From the NCBI RefSeq assembly GCF_000473325.1, contig NZ_KI421514.1:190340-254339 (forward strand): a stretch of 64,000 bases of DNA. Reading direction: 5' to 3'. The notes below the pieces were generated by a model. The model saw only the letters and a program-made list of their open reading frames with translations. It was not told where the DNA came from and searched no databases. Shown here in pieces: positions 17,589 through 26,847 of the stretch. Source of the DNA: Leisingera caerulea DSM 24564 (GTDB taxonomy: Bacteria > Pseudomonadota > Alphaproteobacteria > Rhodobacterales > Rhodobacteraceae). The translations under genes were made by a program, and so were the position numbers. Every line of letters begins with the position of its first letter. Position 1 is the stretch's first letter.

Positions 17589-18795
17589 GAAAGCTCTTGC
17601 CCGGGCCTTGGGCCGGGACGTCCAGATGGGCCGCGATCGAGGCCGCCACATCTGCGAATTTGGCCTGCCCGACGGGGCCTGCGTCAAGCCCCGCGATCAG
17701 CACCGGCACCTGTTCGCGGGTGTGGTCGGAGCCGGGCCAGCTGGGATCATTGCCGTGATCGGCGGTCAGCAGCAGCATGTCGCCGTTGCGCAGCTTGGGC
17801 AGCAGGCGGCCGATTTCAGCGTCGAACCACTCCAGCGCGCGGGCGTAGCCTGAGATGTCCCGGGTGTGGCCGTACAGGCTGTCGAATTCGACGAAGTTGG
17901 CGAATGTCAGGCTGCCGTCCTCTGCCGTCTCCACTGCGTCGAACAGATGCTCCATCAGCTGGGCATCAGCGCCTTTTTTCAATGTGTTGATGCCGGACAT
18001 GGAGAAGATGTCGCCGATCTTGCCGATGGCGTGGACCTTGCGCCCTGCGTCCTGGACCCAATTGGTCAGCACCGGCGCAGGCGGGGTGATGGCAAAATCG
18101 CGGCGGTTGGTGGTGCGGGTGAACCCCTGGTCCGCCGACCCGATGAAGGGGCGCGCGATGACCCGCCCCACCTTCATCGCGTGCAGCCGCGGGGCAATGG
18201 CCTGGCAAAGCTTCAGAAGGCGGTCGAGGCCAAAGGTCTCCTCATGCGCGGCGATCTGGAACACGCTGTCAGCGGAGGTGTAGCAGATCGGCTTGCCGGT
18301 CCGCATGTGTTCCGCGCCGAGGTCGTCGAGGATCACCGTGCCGGAGGCGTGGCAGTTGCCGAGGATGCCGTCGGTGCCCGCCTGCTCCGCGACAAAGGCG
18401 GTCAGGTCCTCGGGGAACGAGGGCGACTGGTCGGGAAAGTAGTGCCAGTCCCAGGGCACCGGCAAGCCCGCCAGTTCCCAATGGCCCGACGGCGTGTCCT
18501 TGCCGCGGCTGAGCTCGCTGGCAGAGCCCCAGCGGCCCTGCGGTTCGGTGTCCAGGCCCGGAAACGGCACGGATGACGCCAGCCGCATTGCCGCGCCGAG
18601 GCCAAGCCGTTCCATGTGCCGCACGTTCAGCGGGCCGCTGCGGCCCTCATCCGCCTTACCGGCCCCGCAGGCCTGAGCGATATGGGCCAGCGTGTTGGCG
18701 CCAAGGTCCGGCAGATCGCCGTTGAAGAAGGTCCCGGCGTCGGGCGCGCCGCCGATGCCGACGGAGTCCATCACCACAAGGAAGGCACGGGGCAT
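17584..18795 (-). CDS. deoB: phosphopentomutase
   Basis: This 403-residue metalloenzyme converts deoxyribose-1-phosphate or ribose-1-phosphate to the 5-phosphate. Metal ligands are seen in MDSVGIGGAPDAG (N-terminus) and in LLTADHGNDPSWPGSDHTREQ (about 331-351, given in part here as TADHGNDPSWPGSDHT). Its start overlaps the deoA stop (TGATG), so the two are translationally coupled. Links nucleoside phosphorolysis to the pentose phosphate pool. Confidence 0.96.
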   Translation of the reverse strand: MPRAFLVVMDSVGIGGAPDAGTFFNGDLPDLGANTLAHIAQACGAGKADEGRSGPLNVRHMERLGLGAAMRLASSVPFPGLDTEPQGRWGSASELSRGKDTPSGHWELAGLPVPWDWHYFPDQSPSFPEDLTAFVAEQAGTDGILGNCHASGTVILDDLGAEHMRTGKPICYTSADSVFQIAAHEETFGLDRLLKLCQAIAPRLHAMKVGRVIARPFIGSADQGFTRTTNRRDFAITPPAPVLTNWVQDAGRKVHAIGKIGDIFSMSGINTLKKGADAQLMEHLFDAVETAEDGSLTFANFVEFDSLYGHTRDISGYARALEWFDAEIGRLLPKLRNGDMLLLTADHGNDPSWPGSDHTREQVPVLIAGLDAGPVGQAKFADVAASIAAHLDVPAQGPGKSFL

Positions 18796-20099
18796 CAGGA
18801 GATCCTTTCGTGAACCAGCGGCGGCAGGGTGTCCGGCGCCTCGCCGATGGAGACCGCCGCGAGAAACGCCGCCTCCGCCATTTCTGCCGCATCATCGCTG
18901 GCCGCGTGGATGCGGGCAAGGGTGTCCCCTGCCCCAACGTGCTGGCCCAGGCGGACAATGTCCGAAATACCGACACCCGGGTGGATGCGGTCGCTTTCCA
19001 CCATGCGGCCGCCGCCAAGGCTGACAACCGCCAGACCGAGCGCTTCGCCGTTCATGGCAGCGACATGGCCGGCCGAGGGCGCTTTGACCTCGCGGATGAC
19101 TTCTGCGCCGGGCAGATCGTCCTGCCAGCTGGCGGTAAAATCCGCAGGCCCGCCCAGGGCCGCGATCATCCGGGCAAAGCGGTCCGCAGCGCGGCCATCG
19201 GTGAGTGTGGCGGTGATCTTGGCCGCGCCCTCTGCCGTATCCGCGGCCAGACCGGCGTGGGCCAGCAGTTCGCCGCCCAGAACCGCCGAGATTTCGGCCA
19301 GCGGGCCGGATGCATCGCCGGTCAAGACGCGCATCACCTCTGCCACCTCCAGCGCGTTGCCCAGGGCCGGCGCCAGCGGCTGGTTCATGTCGGTGATCAG
19401 CGCCGAGGTCTTGCAGCCGGCCGCATTGGCGGTATCGCACAGGGATTGCGCCAAGGCGCGGGCCTCATCGGCGGTTTTCATGAAGGCCCCGGAGCCGATC
19501 TTGACGTCCAGCACCAGCGCGTCCGGGCTGGCGGCCAGCTTCTTGGACAGGATCGAGGCGGTGATCAGGTCGACACTTTCGACTGTCGCTGTCACGTCGC
19601 GGATGGCGTACAGCCGCTTGTCCGCCGGCGCGATCTGCGTGGTGGCGCCGACAATGGCGCAGCCAACGTCCTGCATCATGCCCCGCAAGCGATCCTCGCT
19701 GACCTGAATGGAGACGCCGGGAATGGCCTCCAGCTTGTCCAGGGTGCCGCCGGTGTGGCCCAGGCCGCGGCCAGAGATCATCGGCACATAGGCGCCGCAG
19801 GCGGCCAGCGCCGGGGCCAGCAGTAGCGAGACGCAGTCGCCCACCCCGCCGGTGGAATGCTTGTCCAGCACCGGCCCGTCCAGATCCCACTCCAGCACGT
19901 CACCAGTGTCGCGCATCGCCAGCGTCAGCGCGCGGCGGCCCTCGACGCTGAGGCCCTGCAGGCAGACGGCCATGGCAAAGGCCCCGGCCTGCGCGTCCGT
20001 CACGCCGCCGCTGGCAAGCCCTTCGGCAAACCAGCGCAGCGCGTTCTCGCCTGGGGTTTCGCCGCGCCGCAGCTGCGCGTTGATGGCGCGGGCGTCCAT
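18795..20099 (-). CDS. deoA: thymidine phosphorylase
   Basis: This 434-residue enzyme splits thymidine or deoxyuridine with phosphate into base and deoxyribose-1-phosphate. The signature KHSTGGVGDCVSLLLAP lies at about 80-96, and the phosphate site segment MISGRGLGHTGGTLDKLEA near 107-125. Length agrees with E. coli DeoA (440). Its ATG overlaps the cdd stop and its stop overlaps deoB. Confidence 0.96.
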   Translation of the reverse strand: MDARAINAQLRRGETPGENALRWFAEGLASGGVTDAQAGAFAMAVCLQGLSVEGRRALTLAMRDTGDVLEWDLDGPVLDKHSTGGVGDCVSLLLAPALAACGAYVPMISGRGLGHTGGTLDKLEAIPGVSIQVSEDRLRGMMQDVGCAIVGATTQIAPADKRLYAIRDVTATVESVDLITASILSKKLAASPDALVLDVKIGSGAFMKTADEARALAQSLCDTANAAGCKTSALITDMNQPLAPALGNALEVAEVMRVLTGDASGPLAEISAVLGGELLAHAGLAADTAEGAAKITATLTDGRAADRFARMIAALGGPADFTASWQDDLPGAEVIREVKAPSAGHVAAMNGEALGLAVVSLGGGRMVESDRIHPGVGISDIVRLGQHVGAGDTLARIHAASDDAAEMAEAAFLAAVSIGEAPDTLPPLVHERIS

Positions 20100-20491
20100 C
20101 AGCTGCGCTCCATATGGTCCGTATCAAAGGCGCCGGGCAGCAGCTCGCCTATGGTGGTTTCCTGCTCGGCGCCGTCAGTGGTGGCCATGATGACCTTCAC
20201 ATCGCCGGTGCCGAATTCCTTGATCTTCTGGCGGCAGCCGCCGCAGGGCGTGATCGGCGACGGGCAATCGGCGATCACATAGACCTCCGCCAGCTCTTTT
20301 TCCCCCGCGGCAACCATCGCGGCGATGGCGCCGGCCTCGGCGCAGGTGCCTTCGGGATAAGCCACGTTTTCGACGTTGCAGCCCACATAGATCTGGCCGG
20401 AGGCAGAGCGGATGGCAGCGCCGACCTTGAAGTTGGAGTAAGGCGCGTGGGCGTTTTCGCGGACGGCGGCGGCAGCGGCTTTGAGGCTCAT
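20099..20491 (-). CDS. cdd: cytidine deaminase
   Basis: This 130-residue zinc enzyme deaminates cytidine and deoxycytidine. Zinc and catalytic residues are in EGTCAEAGAI (Cys and Glu) and PCGGCRQ (two Cys), the all-cysteine ligand set of the small tetrameric type. It is the first gene of the operon; a candidate operator lies 20-36 bases upstream. It supplies uridine to the salvage route that ends in upp. Confidence 0.95.
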   Translation of the reverse strand: MSLKAAAAAVRENAHAPYSNFKVGAAIRSASGQIYVGCNVENVAYPEGTCAEAGAIAAMVAAGEKELAEVYVIADCPSPITPCGGCRQKIKEFGTGDVKVIMATTDGAEQETTIGELLPGAFDTDHMERS

Positions 20492-20510
20492 GGCGATTCC
20501 CCGGTTTTTT

Positions 20511-20527
20511 TGATCATTTGGTCAAGA
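20511..20527. promoter_or_regulatory. candidate operator upstream of cdd
   Basis: Read on the minus strand the site is TTGACC-AAAT-GATCAA, flanked by A residues. It matches the perfect dyad before upp with one arm mismatch and the same 4-base spacer. Its place directly before the first gene suggests repression of the whole operon. Confidence 0.45.
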
Positions 20528-20582
20528 TGCCGCAGGATAGCGGAAATGCCCCGGGGAGCGAAAGCCCCCGGACGCGGTTCCG

Positions 20583-21671
20583 TCACTGCCCCAGAGTGGT
20601 GTTGAACACGCCGGGCAAGGTCACCTCCAGCAGCTCCACGTCCTGCGAAGGTTCACTGAGGCGGGTTTTCATGCCCGGCGGGATGACAAAGGCGTCGCCC
20701 TGCTCCAGCCGGTAAGGCTCCCTGCCCTCGCCTTCCAGCGTGACCGTGCCGTTCATCACAAAGGTGAAATGGATGTCGGTGTCATGCGCGGCCCATTGCG
20801 GCGCGCCATCACCCCGGCGCAACACCTGCACGCCGGCGACGCCCTTGGTGTTCTCGGCAATTGTGGTGTCGCGGCATATGTAGCCCGGCAGACGGAACGG
20901 CACCCATTCGGCACCCTCCGCCCTGTTGTAGACAAAGCGCTGGCCCTGCCATTCCCGTTCGGGGCGGTAATCCGGTGTCGGCAAGGTCATCTCGTGGTCG
21001 ATTTCGGTGACGTGTTCTGCCGGCACGCCGATTTCGATCACCTGGACATTGTCGCTCGCCTCCAGCACGCGGTGGCGGATTTCCGGCGGCTGGATGAAGC
21101 AGTCGCCCGCTGTGAGCCGCATCTTGTCGCCCTGATCCTCATAGACCACATCGACCCAGCCGTGGATGCAGAAGATCAGCTGAAAGCCGACCCGGTGGAA
21201 ATGCACCATGTCCGGCACCGGGCCGCCGTCGGGAATGCGGATGTGGCTGGCGATGATCGAGCCGCCCAGCCGGTCCGGCACCAGGTCGCGGTAGTGCATC
21301 CCCGCGCGGCCGATGATCCAGGGCGCCTGGTCCTTGAGGCGGCGGACCACAAAACTGTGCACCGTTTCCGGCATCACCATCGGCGGGTGGCGCTTCTCGA
21401 TCTCCACCATGGTGCCGTTGGGCGCGGTCAGGCGGCGCTGGCCTTCGGCAAATCCATCAGGATCTTCAGTCAGAATGCGGATTGTGCCGGGGCTTTCCTG
21501 TGCCCCTTTTTCGATGCGCAGACGCAGGCCGTGGCCGGAAAAAACCGCGGTGCGCGGATCATCTGCCGGATAGATCATGTCCATCTTCATGCCCAACACC
21601 TTGGTGTAGAACGGTATATCGTTCCGCAGCTCCTGAGTGGGCAGGCGGATTTCGGCGATTGTATCGCTCAT
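20583..21671 (-). CDS. VOC domain fused to two cupin domains
   Basis: This 362-residue protein joins an N-terminal vicinal-oxygen-chelate fold (IRLPTQELRNDIPFYTKVLG, residues 7-26; through about 110) to two cupin domains (about 150-235 and 275-355). The first cupin shows the segment HFHRVGFQLIFCIHGWV and the second HFTFVMNGTVTLEGEG with QGDAFVIPPGM. The bicupin part resembles gentisate-dioxygenase-like or quercetinase-like proteins, but no catalytic set is complete enough to name a reaction. Single gene, between cdd and maeB (divergent). Function unknown. Confidence 0.75.
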   Translation of the reverse strand: MSDTIAEIRLPTQELRNDIPFYTKVLGMKMDMIYPADDPRTAVFSGHGLRLRIEKGAQESPGTIRILTEDPDGFAEGQRRLTAPNGTMVEIEKRHPPMVMPETVHSFVVRRLKDQAPWIIGRAGMHYRDLVPDRLGGSIIASHIRIPDGGPVPDMVHFHRVGFQLIFCIHGWVDVVYEDQGDKMRLTAGDCFIQPPEIRHRVLEASDNVQVIEIGVPAEHVTEIDHEMTLPTPDYRPEREWQGQRFVYNRAEGAEWVPFRLPGYICRDTTIAENTKGVAGVQVLRRGDGAPQWAAHDTDIHFTFVMNGTVTLEGEGREPYRLEQGDAFVIPPGMKTRLSEPSQDVELLEVTLPGVFNTTLGQ

Positions 21672-21796
21672 TTTTCACTCCCTTTTCATTTGCCCGGAAC
21701 TGTGGCCGCAGGGCAGGCTTTATGCAAGAAGCCGCCGCCCGCCCGCCGCCGCGCCCGTTTGCGTCAGTTTGGACTAGGTTTCCGGCAGAAAAAATG

Positions 21797-21810
21797 GTTT
21801 AACACTAAAC
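21797..21810. promoter_or_regulatory. inverted repeat upstream of the malic enzyme
   Basis: GTTTA-ACAC-TAAAC is a perfect 5+5 inverted repeat 25 bases upstream of the maeB start, in an AT-rich pocket between two divergent genes. Candidate operator; binding protein unknown. Confidence 0.35.
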
Positions 21811-21834
21811 AATACGATTTTCGAGGAGCGCCAG

Positions 21835-24108
21835 ATGTCCGACTCACAGAACCTGCGCCAAGCCGCACTCAACTATCACGAGTTTCCGCGCCCCGGTAAG
21901 CTGGAGATCCGGGCGACCAAGCCGATGGCCAACGGGCGCGATCTGGCGCGCGCCTACTCCCCCGGCGTCGCTGAAGCCTGCACCGAGATCAAGGCGGATG
22001 CGGCCAATGCCGCCCGCTACACCTCGCGCGGGAACCTAGTGGCGGTGGTGTCGAACGGCTCAGCCGTTCTGGGGCTGGGCAACATCGGTGCACTGGCCTC
22101 CAAGCCTGTGATGGAAGGCAAGGCGGTTTTGTTCAAGAACTTCGCGGGCATCGACTGCTTTGACATCGAGGTCAACGAAAGCGATCCCGAGAAACTGGCG
22201 GATATCGTCTGTTCGCTGGAGCCGACCTTTGGCGCGATCAACCTTGAAGACATCAAGGCGCCGGACTGCTTCATCGTTGAGAAGATCTGCCGCGAGCGCA
22301 TGGGCATTCCGGTCTTCCACGACGACCAGCATGGCACCGCGATTGTCGTGGGCGCGGCAGCCAAGAACGCGCTGCATGTGGCAGGCAAAAGCTTTGAGGA
22401 GATCAAGATCGTCTCCACCGGCGGCGGCGCCGCGGGGATTGCCTGCCTCAACATGCTGGTGAAGCTGGGCGTGAAGCGGGAAAACATCTGGCTGTGCGAC
22501 ATTCACGGGCTGGTTTACGAGGGCCGCGAAGAGGACATGAACCCGCAGAAAGCGGCCTTTGCCCAGGCATCTGACCTGCGCACGCTGGATGAGGTGATGG
22601 ATGGCGCGGATCTGTTCCTCGGCCTGTCCGGCCCCAACGTGATGAAGCCGGAGATGGTGGAGAAGATGGCGAAGCGTCCGATCATCTTTGCCTTGGCCAA
22701 CCCGACGCCGGAGATCATGCCGGACCAGGCGCGCAAGGTGGCGCCCGATGCGATCATCGCCACGGGCCGCAGCGATTTCCCCAATCAGGTCAACAACGTG
22801 CTGTGCTTCCCCTTCATCTTCCGCGGGGCGCTGGATGCGGGGGCGACAGAAATCAACGATGCGATGCAGATTGCCTGTGTCGACGGTATTGCAGAGCTGG
22901 CCCGCGCCACCACCAGCGCCGAGGCCGCGGCGGCTTACAAGGGGGAGCAGCTGAACTTCGGCGCCGACTATCTGATCCCCAAACCGTTCGACCCGCGTCT
23001 GGTGGCGGTTGTGTCCTCTGCTGTGGCCAAAGCGGCGATGGAAAGCGGCGTGGCGACCCGCGCGATCGAGGATATCGAGGCCTATAAGCAGAGGCTGAAC
23101 CAGACCGTGTTCAAGTCCGCCCTGCTGATGCGCCCGGTGTTCGAGGCCGCCCGCGCCGCCGCCCGGCGGATCGTGTTTGCCGAGGGCGAGGACGAGCGGG
23201 TGCTGCGTGCCGCGCAGGCGATCCTGGAGGAAACCACCGAGACCCCGATCCTGATCGGCCGTCCGGAAGTGATCGAACGCCGCTGCGAGAAGCTGGGTCT
23301 GGACGTGCGCCCGGGCCGCGATTTCCAGCTGGTGAACCCGGAAAACGACCCGCGCTATTACGATTACTGGAACAGCTATCACAAGGTGATGCAGCGCCGC
23401 GGGGTGACGCCGGATCTGGCCAAGGCGATCATGCGCACCAATACCACCGCCATCGGCGCCATCATGGTCCACCGCGGCGAGGCCGACAGCCTGCTGTGCG
23501 GCACCTTCGGCGAGTACCGCTGGCATATGAATTACGTGCAGCAGGTTCTGGGCGGCAACAGCTATTCCCCGCACGGGGCGCTGTCGATGATGATCCTGGA
23601 GGACGGCCCCCTGTTCATCGCCGACACCCACGTGCGGATCGAGCCGACGCCGGAGCAGATCGCCGAAACCGTGATCGGCGCGGCCCGCCATGTGCGCCGC
23701 TTCGGGATCGAGCCGAAAATCGCGCTGTGCTCTCAGTCGCAATTCGGCAATATCGCCTGCGACACCGGCAGCCGGCTGCGCGACGCGCTGGAGATCCTCG
23801 ACGACAAGCGCCGGGACTTCTCCTATGAAGGCGAGATGAACATCGACACCGCGCTGGACCCGGATCTGCGCGCGCGGATCTTCCCCAATTCCCGGCTGGA
23901 AGGCGCCGCCAATGTGTTGATCTTTGCCCATGCCGACGCAGCCTCGGGCGTGCGCAACATCCTGAAAATGCGGGCCGGCGGGCTGGAAGTGGGGCCGATC
24001 CTGATGGGCATGGGCAACCGGGCCCATATTGTGTCGCCCTCGATCACCGCGCGGGGCCTTTTGAATATGGCCGCCATTGCCGGCACCCCGGTGGCGCACT
24101 ACGGTTAA
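21835..24108 (+). CDS. maeB: NADP-dependent malic enzyme with phosphotransacetylase-like C-terminus
   Basis: This 757-residue protein oxidatively decarboxylates malate to pyruvate with NADP. Residues about 1-430 are the malic enzyme (PGVAEACTEI, NLEDIKAPDCF, VFHDDQHGTAIVVGAA with the substrate residues, GGGAAGIACLNMLV as the nucleotide site). Residues about 440-757 resemble phosphate acetyltransferase (RIVFAEGEDERVLRAAQ), which in this family is regulatory rather than catalytic. Length matches E. coli MaeB (759). GAGGAG precedes the ATG. Supplies NADPH and pyruvate when growing on acids. Confidence 0.95.
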   Translation: MSDSQNLRQAALNYHEFPRPGKLEIRATKPMANGRDLARAYSPGVAEACTEIKADAANAARYTSRGNLVAVVSNGSAVLGLGNIGALASKPVMEGKAVLFKNFAGIDCFDIEVNESDPEKLADIVCSLEPTFGAINLEDIKAPDCFIVEKICRERMGIPVFHDDQHGTAIVVGAAAKNALHVAGKSFEEIKIVSTGGGAAGIACLNMLVKLGVKRENIWLCDIHGLVYEGREEDMNPQKAAFAQASDLRTLDEVMDGADLFLGLSGPNVMKPEMVEKMAKRPIIFALANPTPEIMPDQARKVAPDAIIATGRSDFPNQVNNVLCFPFIFRGALDAGATEINDAMQIACVDGIAELARATTSAEAAAAYKGEQLNFGADYLIPKPFDPRLVAVVSSAVAKAAMESGVATRAIEDIEAYKQRLNQTVFKSALLMRPVFEAARAAARRIVFAEGEDERVLRAAQAILEETTETPILIGRPEVIERRCEKLGLDVRPGRDFQLVNPENDPRYYDYWNSYHKVMQRRGVTPDLAKAIMRTNTTAIGAIMVHRGEADSLLCGTFGEYRWHMNYVQQVLGGNSYSPHGALSMMILEDGPLFIADTHVRIEPTPEQIAETVIGAARHVRRFGIEPKIALCSQSQFGNIACDTGSRLRDALEILDDKRRDFSYEGEMNIDTALDPDLRARIFPNSRLEGAANVLIFAHADAASGVRNILKMRAGGLEVGPILMGMGNRAHIVSPSITARGLLNMAAIAGTPVAHYG

Positions 24109-24155
24109 TTCCGCGGCCAAGGAAAACCGCTGGCCGCCCACCCAGGGAGGCCAGT

Positions 24156-24551
24156 ATGAGAGGGCATTGCCACTGCGGCGCCGTGCATTGGGAGAGCCAG
24201 GCCGAGGCGGCCTGGAGCTGTTATTGCCACTGCGCCGACTGCCGCCGCATCTGCGCGGCACCCGTCACCGCTTTTTTTGCCTTGCCGCACGAGGCGGTGA
24301 ATTGGTCCGGCGCCGAGCCGAAGGTCTACAACTCGTCCCAAGGCGTCGAGCGGCTGTTCTGCGGCACCTGCGGCACCCAGATGGCCTACCGCACCGCCAG
24401 GGATGGCGTGAACCTGCATCTGTACACCGCAACGCTGGAAAGCCCCGGCACGACGCCACCGCGCTTTCACGTGTTCCACTCCGAACATGTCAGCTGGCTG
24501 CACCTTCAAGACAGCCTGCCCCGCTATGCCAAGCTGTCCGGCGAGGAGTGA
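24156..24551 (+). CDS. GFA (glutathione-dependent formaldehyde-activating-like) family protein
   Basis: This 131-residue protein has the zinc-binding pattern of the GFA/CENP-V fold: CHCGAV at residues 5-10, CHCADCR near 28-34 and CGTCGT near 69-74. Most members have no proven activity; S-(hydroxymethyl)glutathione chemistry is known only for the founding enzyme. It lies 47 bases after maeB. A second family member occurs at 47806. Confidence 0.85.
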   Translation: MRGHCHCGAVHWESQAEAAWSCYCHCADCRRICAAPVTAFFALPHEAVNWSGAEPKVYNSSQGVERLFCGTCGTQMAYRTARDGVNLHLYTATLESPGTTPPRFHVFHSEHVSWLHLQDSLPRYAKLSGEE

Positions 24552-24585
24552 TTCTGTCCGGCCCGGCGGCGGGTCAGCGGCGGAG

Positions 24586-24728
24586 TTTGCAATTTTGCAA
24601 TTCTGCAGGGGCTTTCCTGAAAACTCCGCGCCAAAAACCTGTTTGCAAAGCGGATTGGCTGCAAACGGCAAACCGGGTGTAAATTCTGTAAAGCCACGAT
24701 GGAAATCCGCCTGCAAACTGTAAATTCT
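24586..24728. promoter_or_regulatory. array of TTTGCAA-like boxes upstream of propionyl-CoA synthetase
   Basis: Boxes on the plus strand: TTTGCAAT at 24586 and 24594, TCTGCAGG at 24602, TTTGCAAA at 24642, TGCAAA at 24660 and 24712, GGCAAA at 24668, plus an exact 10-base repeat TGTAAATTCT at 24678 and 24719. TTTGCAAA-type direct repeats are known sites for short-chain fatty acyl-CoA regulators (ScfR: PccR, RamB) that control propionyl-CoA and acetate metabolism. The link to such a regulator is inferred from the motif and the downstream gene. Confidence 0.55.
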
Positions 24729-24813
24729 TTGACGAACCTTGCGTGCCCCTTGCGCAAAACTTGCCCGGTCCCCGGTTCGTCGCCTACGCAGATGGCAGGA
24801 GGAGATAGACACC

Positions 24814-26703
24814 ATGGGATATCAGGATACTTACGCCGCGTGGAAACAGGACCCGGAAGGTTTCTGGATGGAAGCCGCCAAGCAAATCAGCTGGGACGAG
24901 GCCCCCAAGCAGGCGCTGTTTGACAAGGGCGAGGGCCTTTATGAATGGTTTGCCGATGCCAAGGTGAACACCTGCTACAACGCTGTCGACCGCCACGTCG
25001 AAGAAGGCCGCGGCGAGCAGACCGCAATCATCTACGACAGCCCGGTCACCCATACCAAGCGTGAAATCTCCTATGTCGAGCTCAGGAACCGTGTCGCCAC
25101 CCTGGCCGGCGCGCTGCGCGCCAAGGGCGTCGAGAAGGGCGACCGCGTCATCATCTATATGCCGATGATCCCCGAGGCGCTGGAAGCGATGCTGGCCTGC
25201 GCCCGCATCGGCGCGGTGCATTCGGTGGTGTTCGGCGGTTTTGCTTCCAACGAACTCGCCGTGCGCATCGACGATGCCAAGCCCAAGGCGATCATCGCCG
25301 CTTCCTGCGGCATCGAGCCGGGCCGGATCGTGCATTACAAGCCGCTGCTGGACGGTGCCATCGACCTGGCGGAGCATAAGCCCGAGTTCTGCGTGATCTT
25401 TCAGCGCGAACAGGAAGTGGCGGAGCTGATCCCGGGCCGCGATGTGAACTGGCACGGCTTCCAGTACGGTGTCGAACCGGCCGAATGCGTGCCGGTCGAG
25501 GGCAACCACCCCTCCTACATCCTCTACACCTCCGGCACCACCGGCCAGCCCAAGGGGGTGATCCGCCACACCGCGGGCCAGCTGGTGGCGCTGAACTGGA
25601 CCATGAAGAACATCTATAACGTCGATCCCGGCGATGTGTTCTGGGCGGCCTCGGACGTGGGCTGGGTCGTCGGCCACAGCTATATCTGCTACGGGCCGCT
25701 GATCCACGGCAACACCACCATCGTCTTCGAGGGCAAGCCCGTCGGCACGCCGGATGCGGGCACCTTCTGGCGGGTGATTTCCGAGCATAAGGTGAAAAGC
25801 TTTTTCACCGCCCCCACCGCCTTCCGCGCGGTGAAGCGGGAGGATCCCAAGGGCGAATTCGTCAAGAAATACGATCTGAGCTGCCTTGAGCAGGTCTATC
25901 TGGCGGGCGAACGTGCGGACCCCGACACCATCACCTGGGCGCAGGAACAGCTGAAGGTGCCGGTGGTCGACCACTGGTGGCAGACAGAAACCGGCTGGTC
26001 GATTGCCGCCAACCCGCTGGGGATCGAGGAGCTGCCGACCAAGCTCGGCTCGCCTGCGGTGCCGATGCCGGGCTATGAAGTGGATATCCTTGACGAGGGC
26101 GGCAACCCGGTTGCCGCGGGCGAGCTGGGCGCGATTGCCGTGAAACTGCCGCTGCCGCCGGGCACGCTGCCGACCCTGTGGAACGCCGAGGACCGCTTTA
26201 AAAAGAGCTACCTGACCACCTTCCCCGGCTACTATGAGACCGGCGATGCCGGCATGAAAGACGAGGACGGCTACCTTTACATCATGGCGCGCACCGATGA
26301 CGTGATCAACGTGGCGGGCCACCGGCTGTCGACCGGCGGCATGGAAGAAGTGCTGGCAGGCCATCCGGACGTTGCCGAATGCGCCGTGATCGGCGTGGCG
26401 GACAGCCTTAAGGGGCAGATGCCGGTGGGCTTCCTGTGCCTGAACTCGGGCGCGGACCGCGACCACGGCGAAGTGGTGTCCGAGGTCGTGAAACTGGTGC
26501 GGGAGAAGATCGGCCCGGTGGCCGCCTTCAAGCTGGCGGTTGTGGTGGACCGGCTGCCCAAAACCCGCTCCGGCAAGATCCTGCGCGGCACGATGGTGAA
26601 CATCGCCGATGGAACGCCCTGGAAGATGCCCGCAACCATCGACGATCCAGCCATCCTGGACGAGATCACCGCGGCGCTGCAGAGCATCGGCTACGCCAAA
26701 TAA
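24814..26703 (+). CDS. prpE: propionyl-CoA synthetase
   Basis: This 629-residue AMP-forming ligase activates propionate (and less well acetate). The N-terminal cap GYQDTYAAWKQDPEGFW is typical of the ACS family; YTSGTTGQPKGV binds ATP, WWQTETGWS forms part of the acyl site, and KTRSGKILRGTM carries the adenylation Lys near residue 590. Length fits PrpE (about 628) better than Acs (about 650). AGGAGGAG precedes ATG 24814. The TTTGCAA boxes upstream fit propionate control. PrpE versus Acs was judged on length and overall motifs only. Confidence 0.88.
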   Translation: MGYQDTYAAWKQDPEGFWMEAAKQISWDEAPKQALFDKGEGLYEWFADAKVNTCYNAVDRHVEEGRGEQTAIIYDSPVTHTKREISYVELRNRVATLAGALRAKGVEKGDRVIIYMPMIPEALEAMLACARIGAVHSVVFGGFASNELAVRIDDAKPKAIIAASCGIEPGRIVHYKPLLDGAIDLAEHKPEFCVIFQREQEVAELIPGRDVNWHGFQYGVEPAECVPVEGNHPSYILYTSGTTGQPKGVIRHTAGQLVALNWTMKNIYNVDPGDVFWAASDVGWVVGHSYICYGPLIHGNTTIVFEGKPVGTPDAGTFWRVISEHKVKSFFTAPTAFRAVKREDPKGEFVKKYDLSCLEQVYLAGERADPDTITWAQEQLKVPVVDHWWQTETGWSIAANPLGIEELPTKLGSPAVPMPGYEVDILDEGGNPVAAGELGAIAVKLPLPPGTLPTLWNAEDRFKKSYLTTFPGYYETGDAGMKDEDGYLYIMARTDDVINVAGHRLSTGGMEEVLAGHPDVAECAVIGVADSLKGQMPVGFLCLNSGADRDHGEVVSEVVKLVREKIGPVAAFKLAVVVDRLPKTRSGKILRGTMVNIADGTPWKMPATIDDPAILDEITAALQSIGYAK

Positions 26704-26847
26704 CGCGCGCGTTTCCCGGCGCGGGAAACGGCCAATAATCCTGCGAGGGTTTTTGAAGGCTCCGCCACCAGGCGGAGCCTTTCTGCCGTCCGGTTTTGCT
26801 TGCAACTCCGCCCTGCCTGCCTAGGCTGCGGCCTGGGAGGCCTTTGC

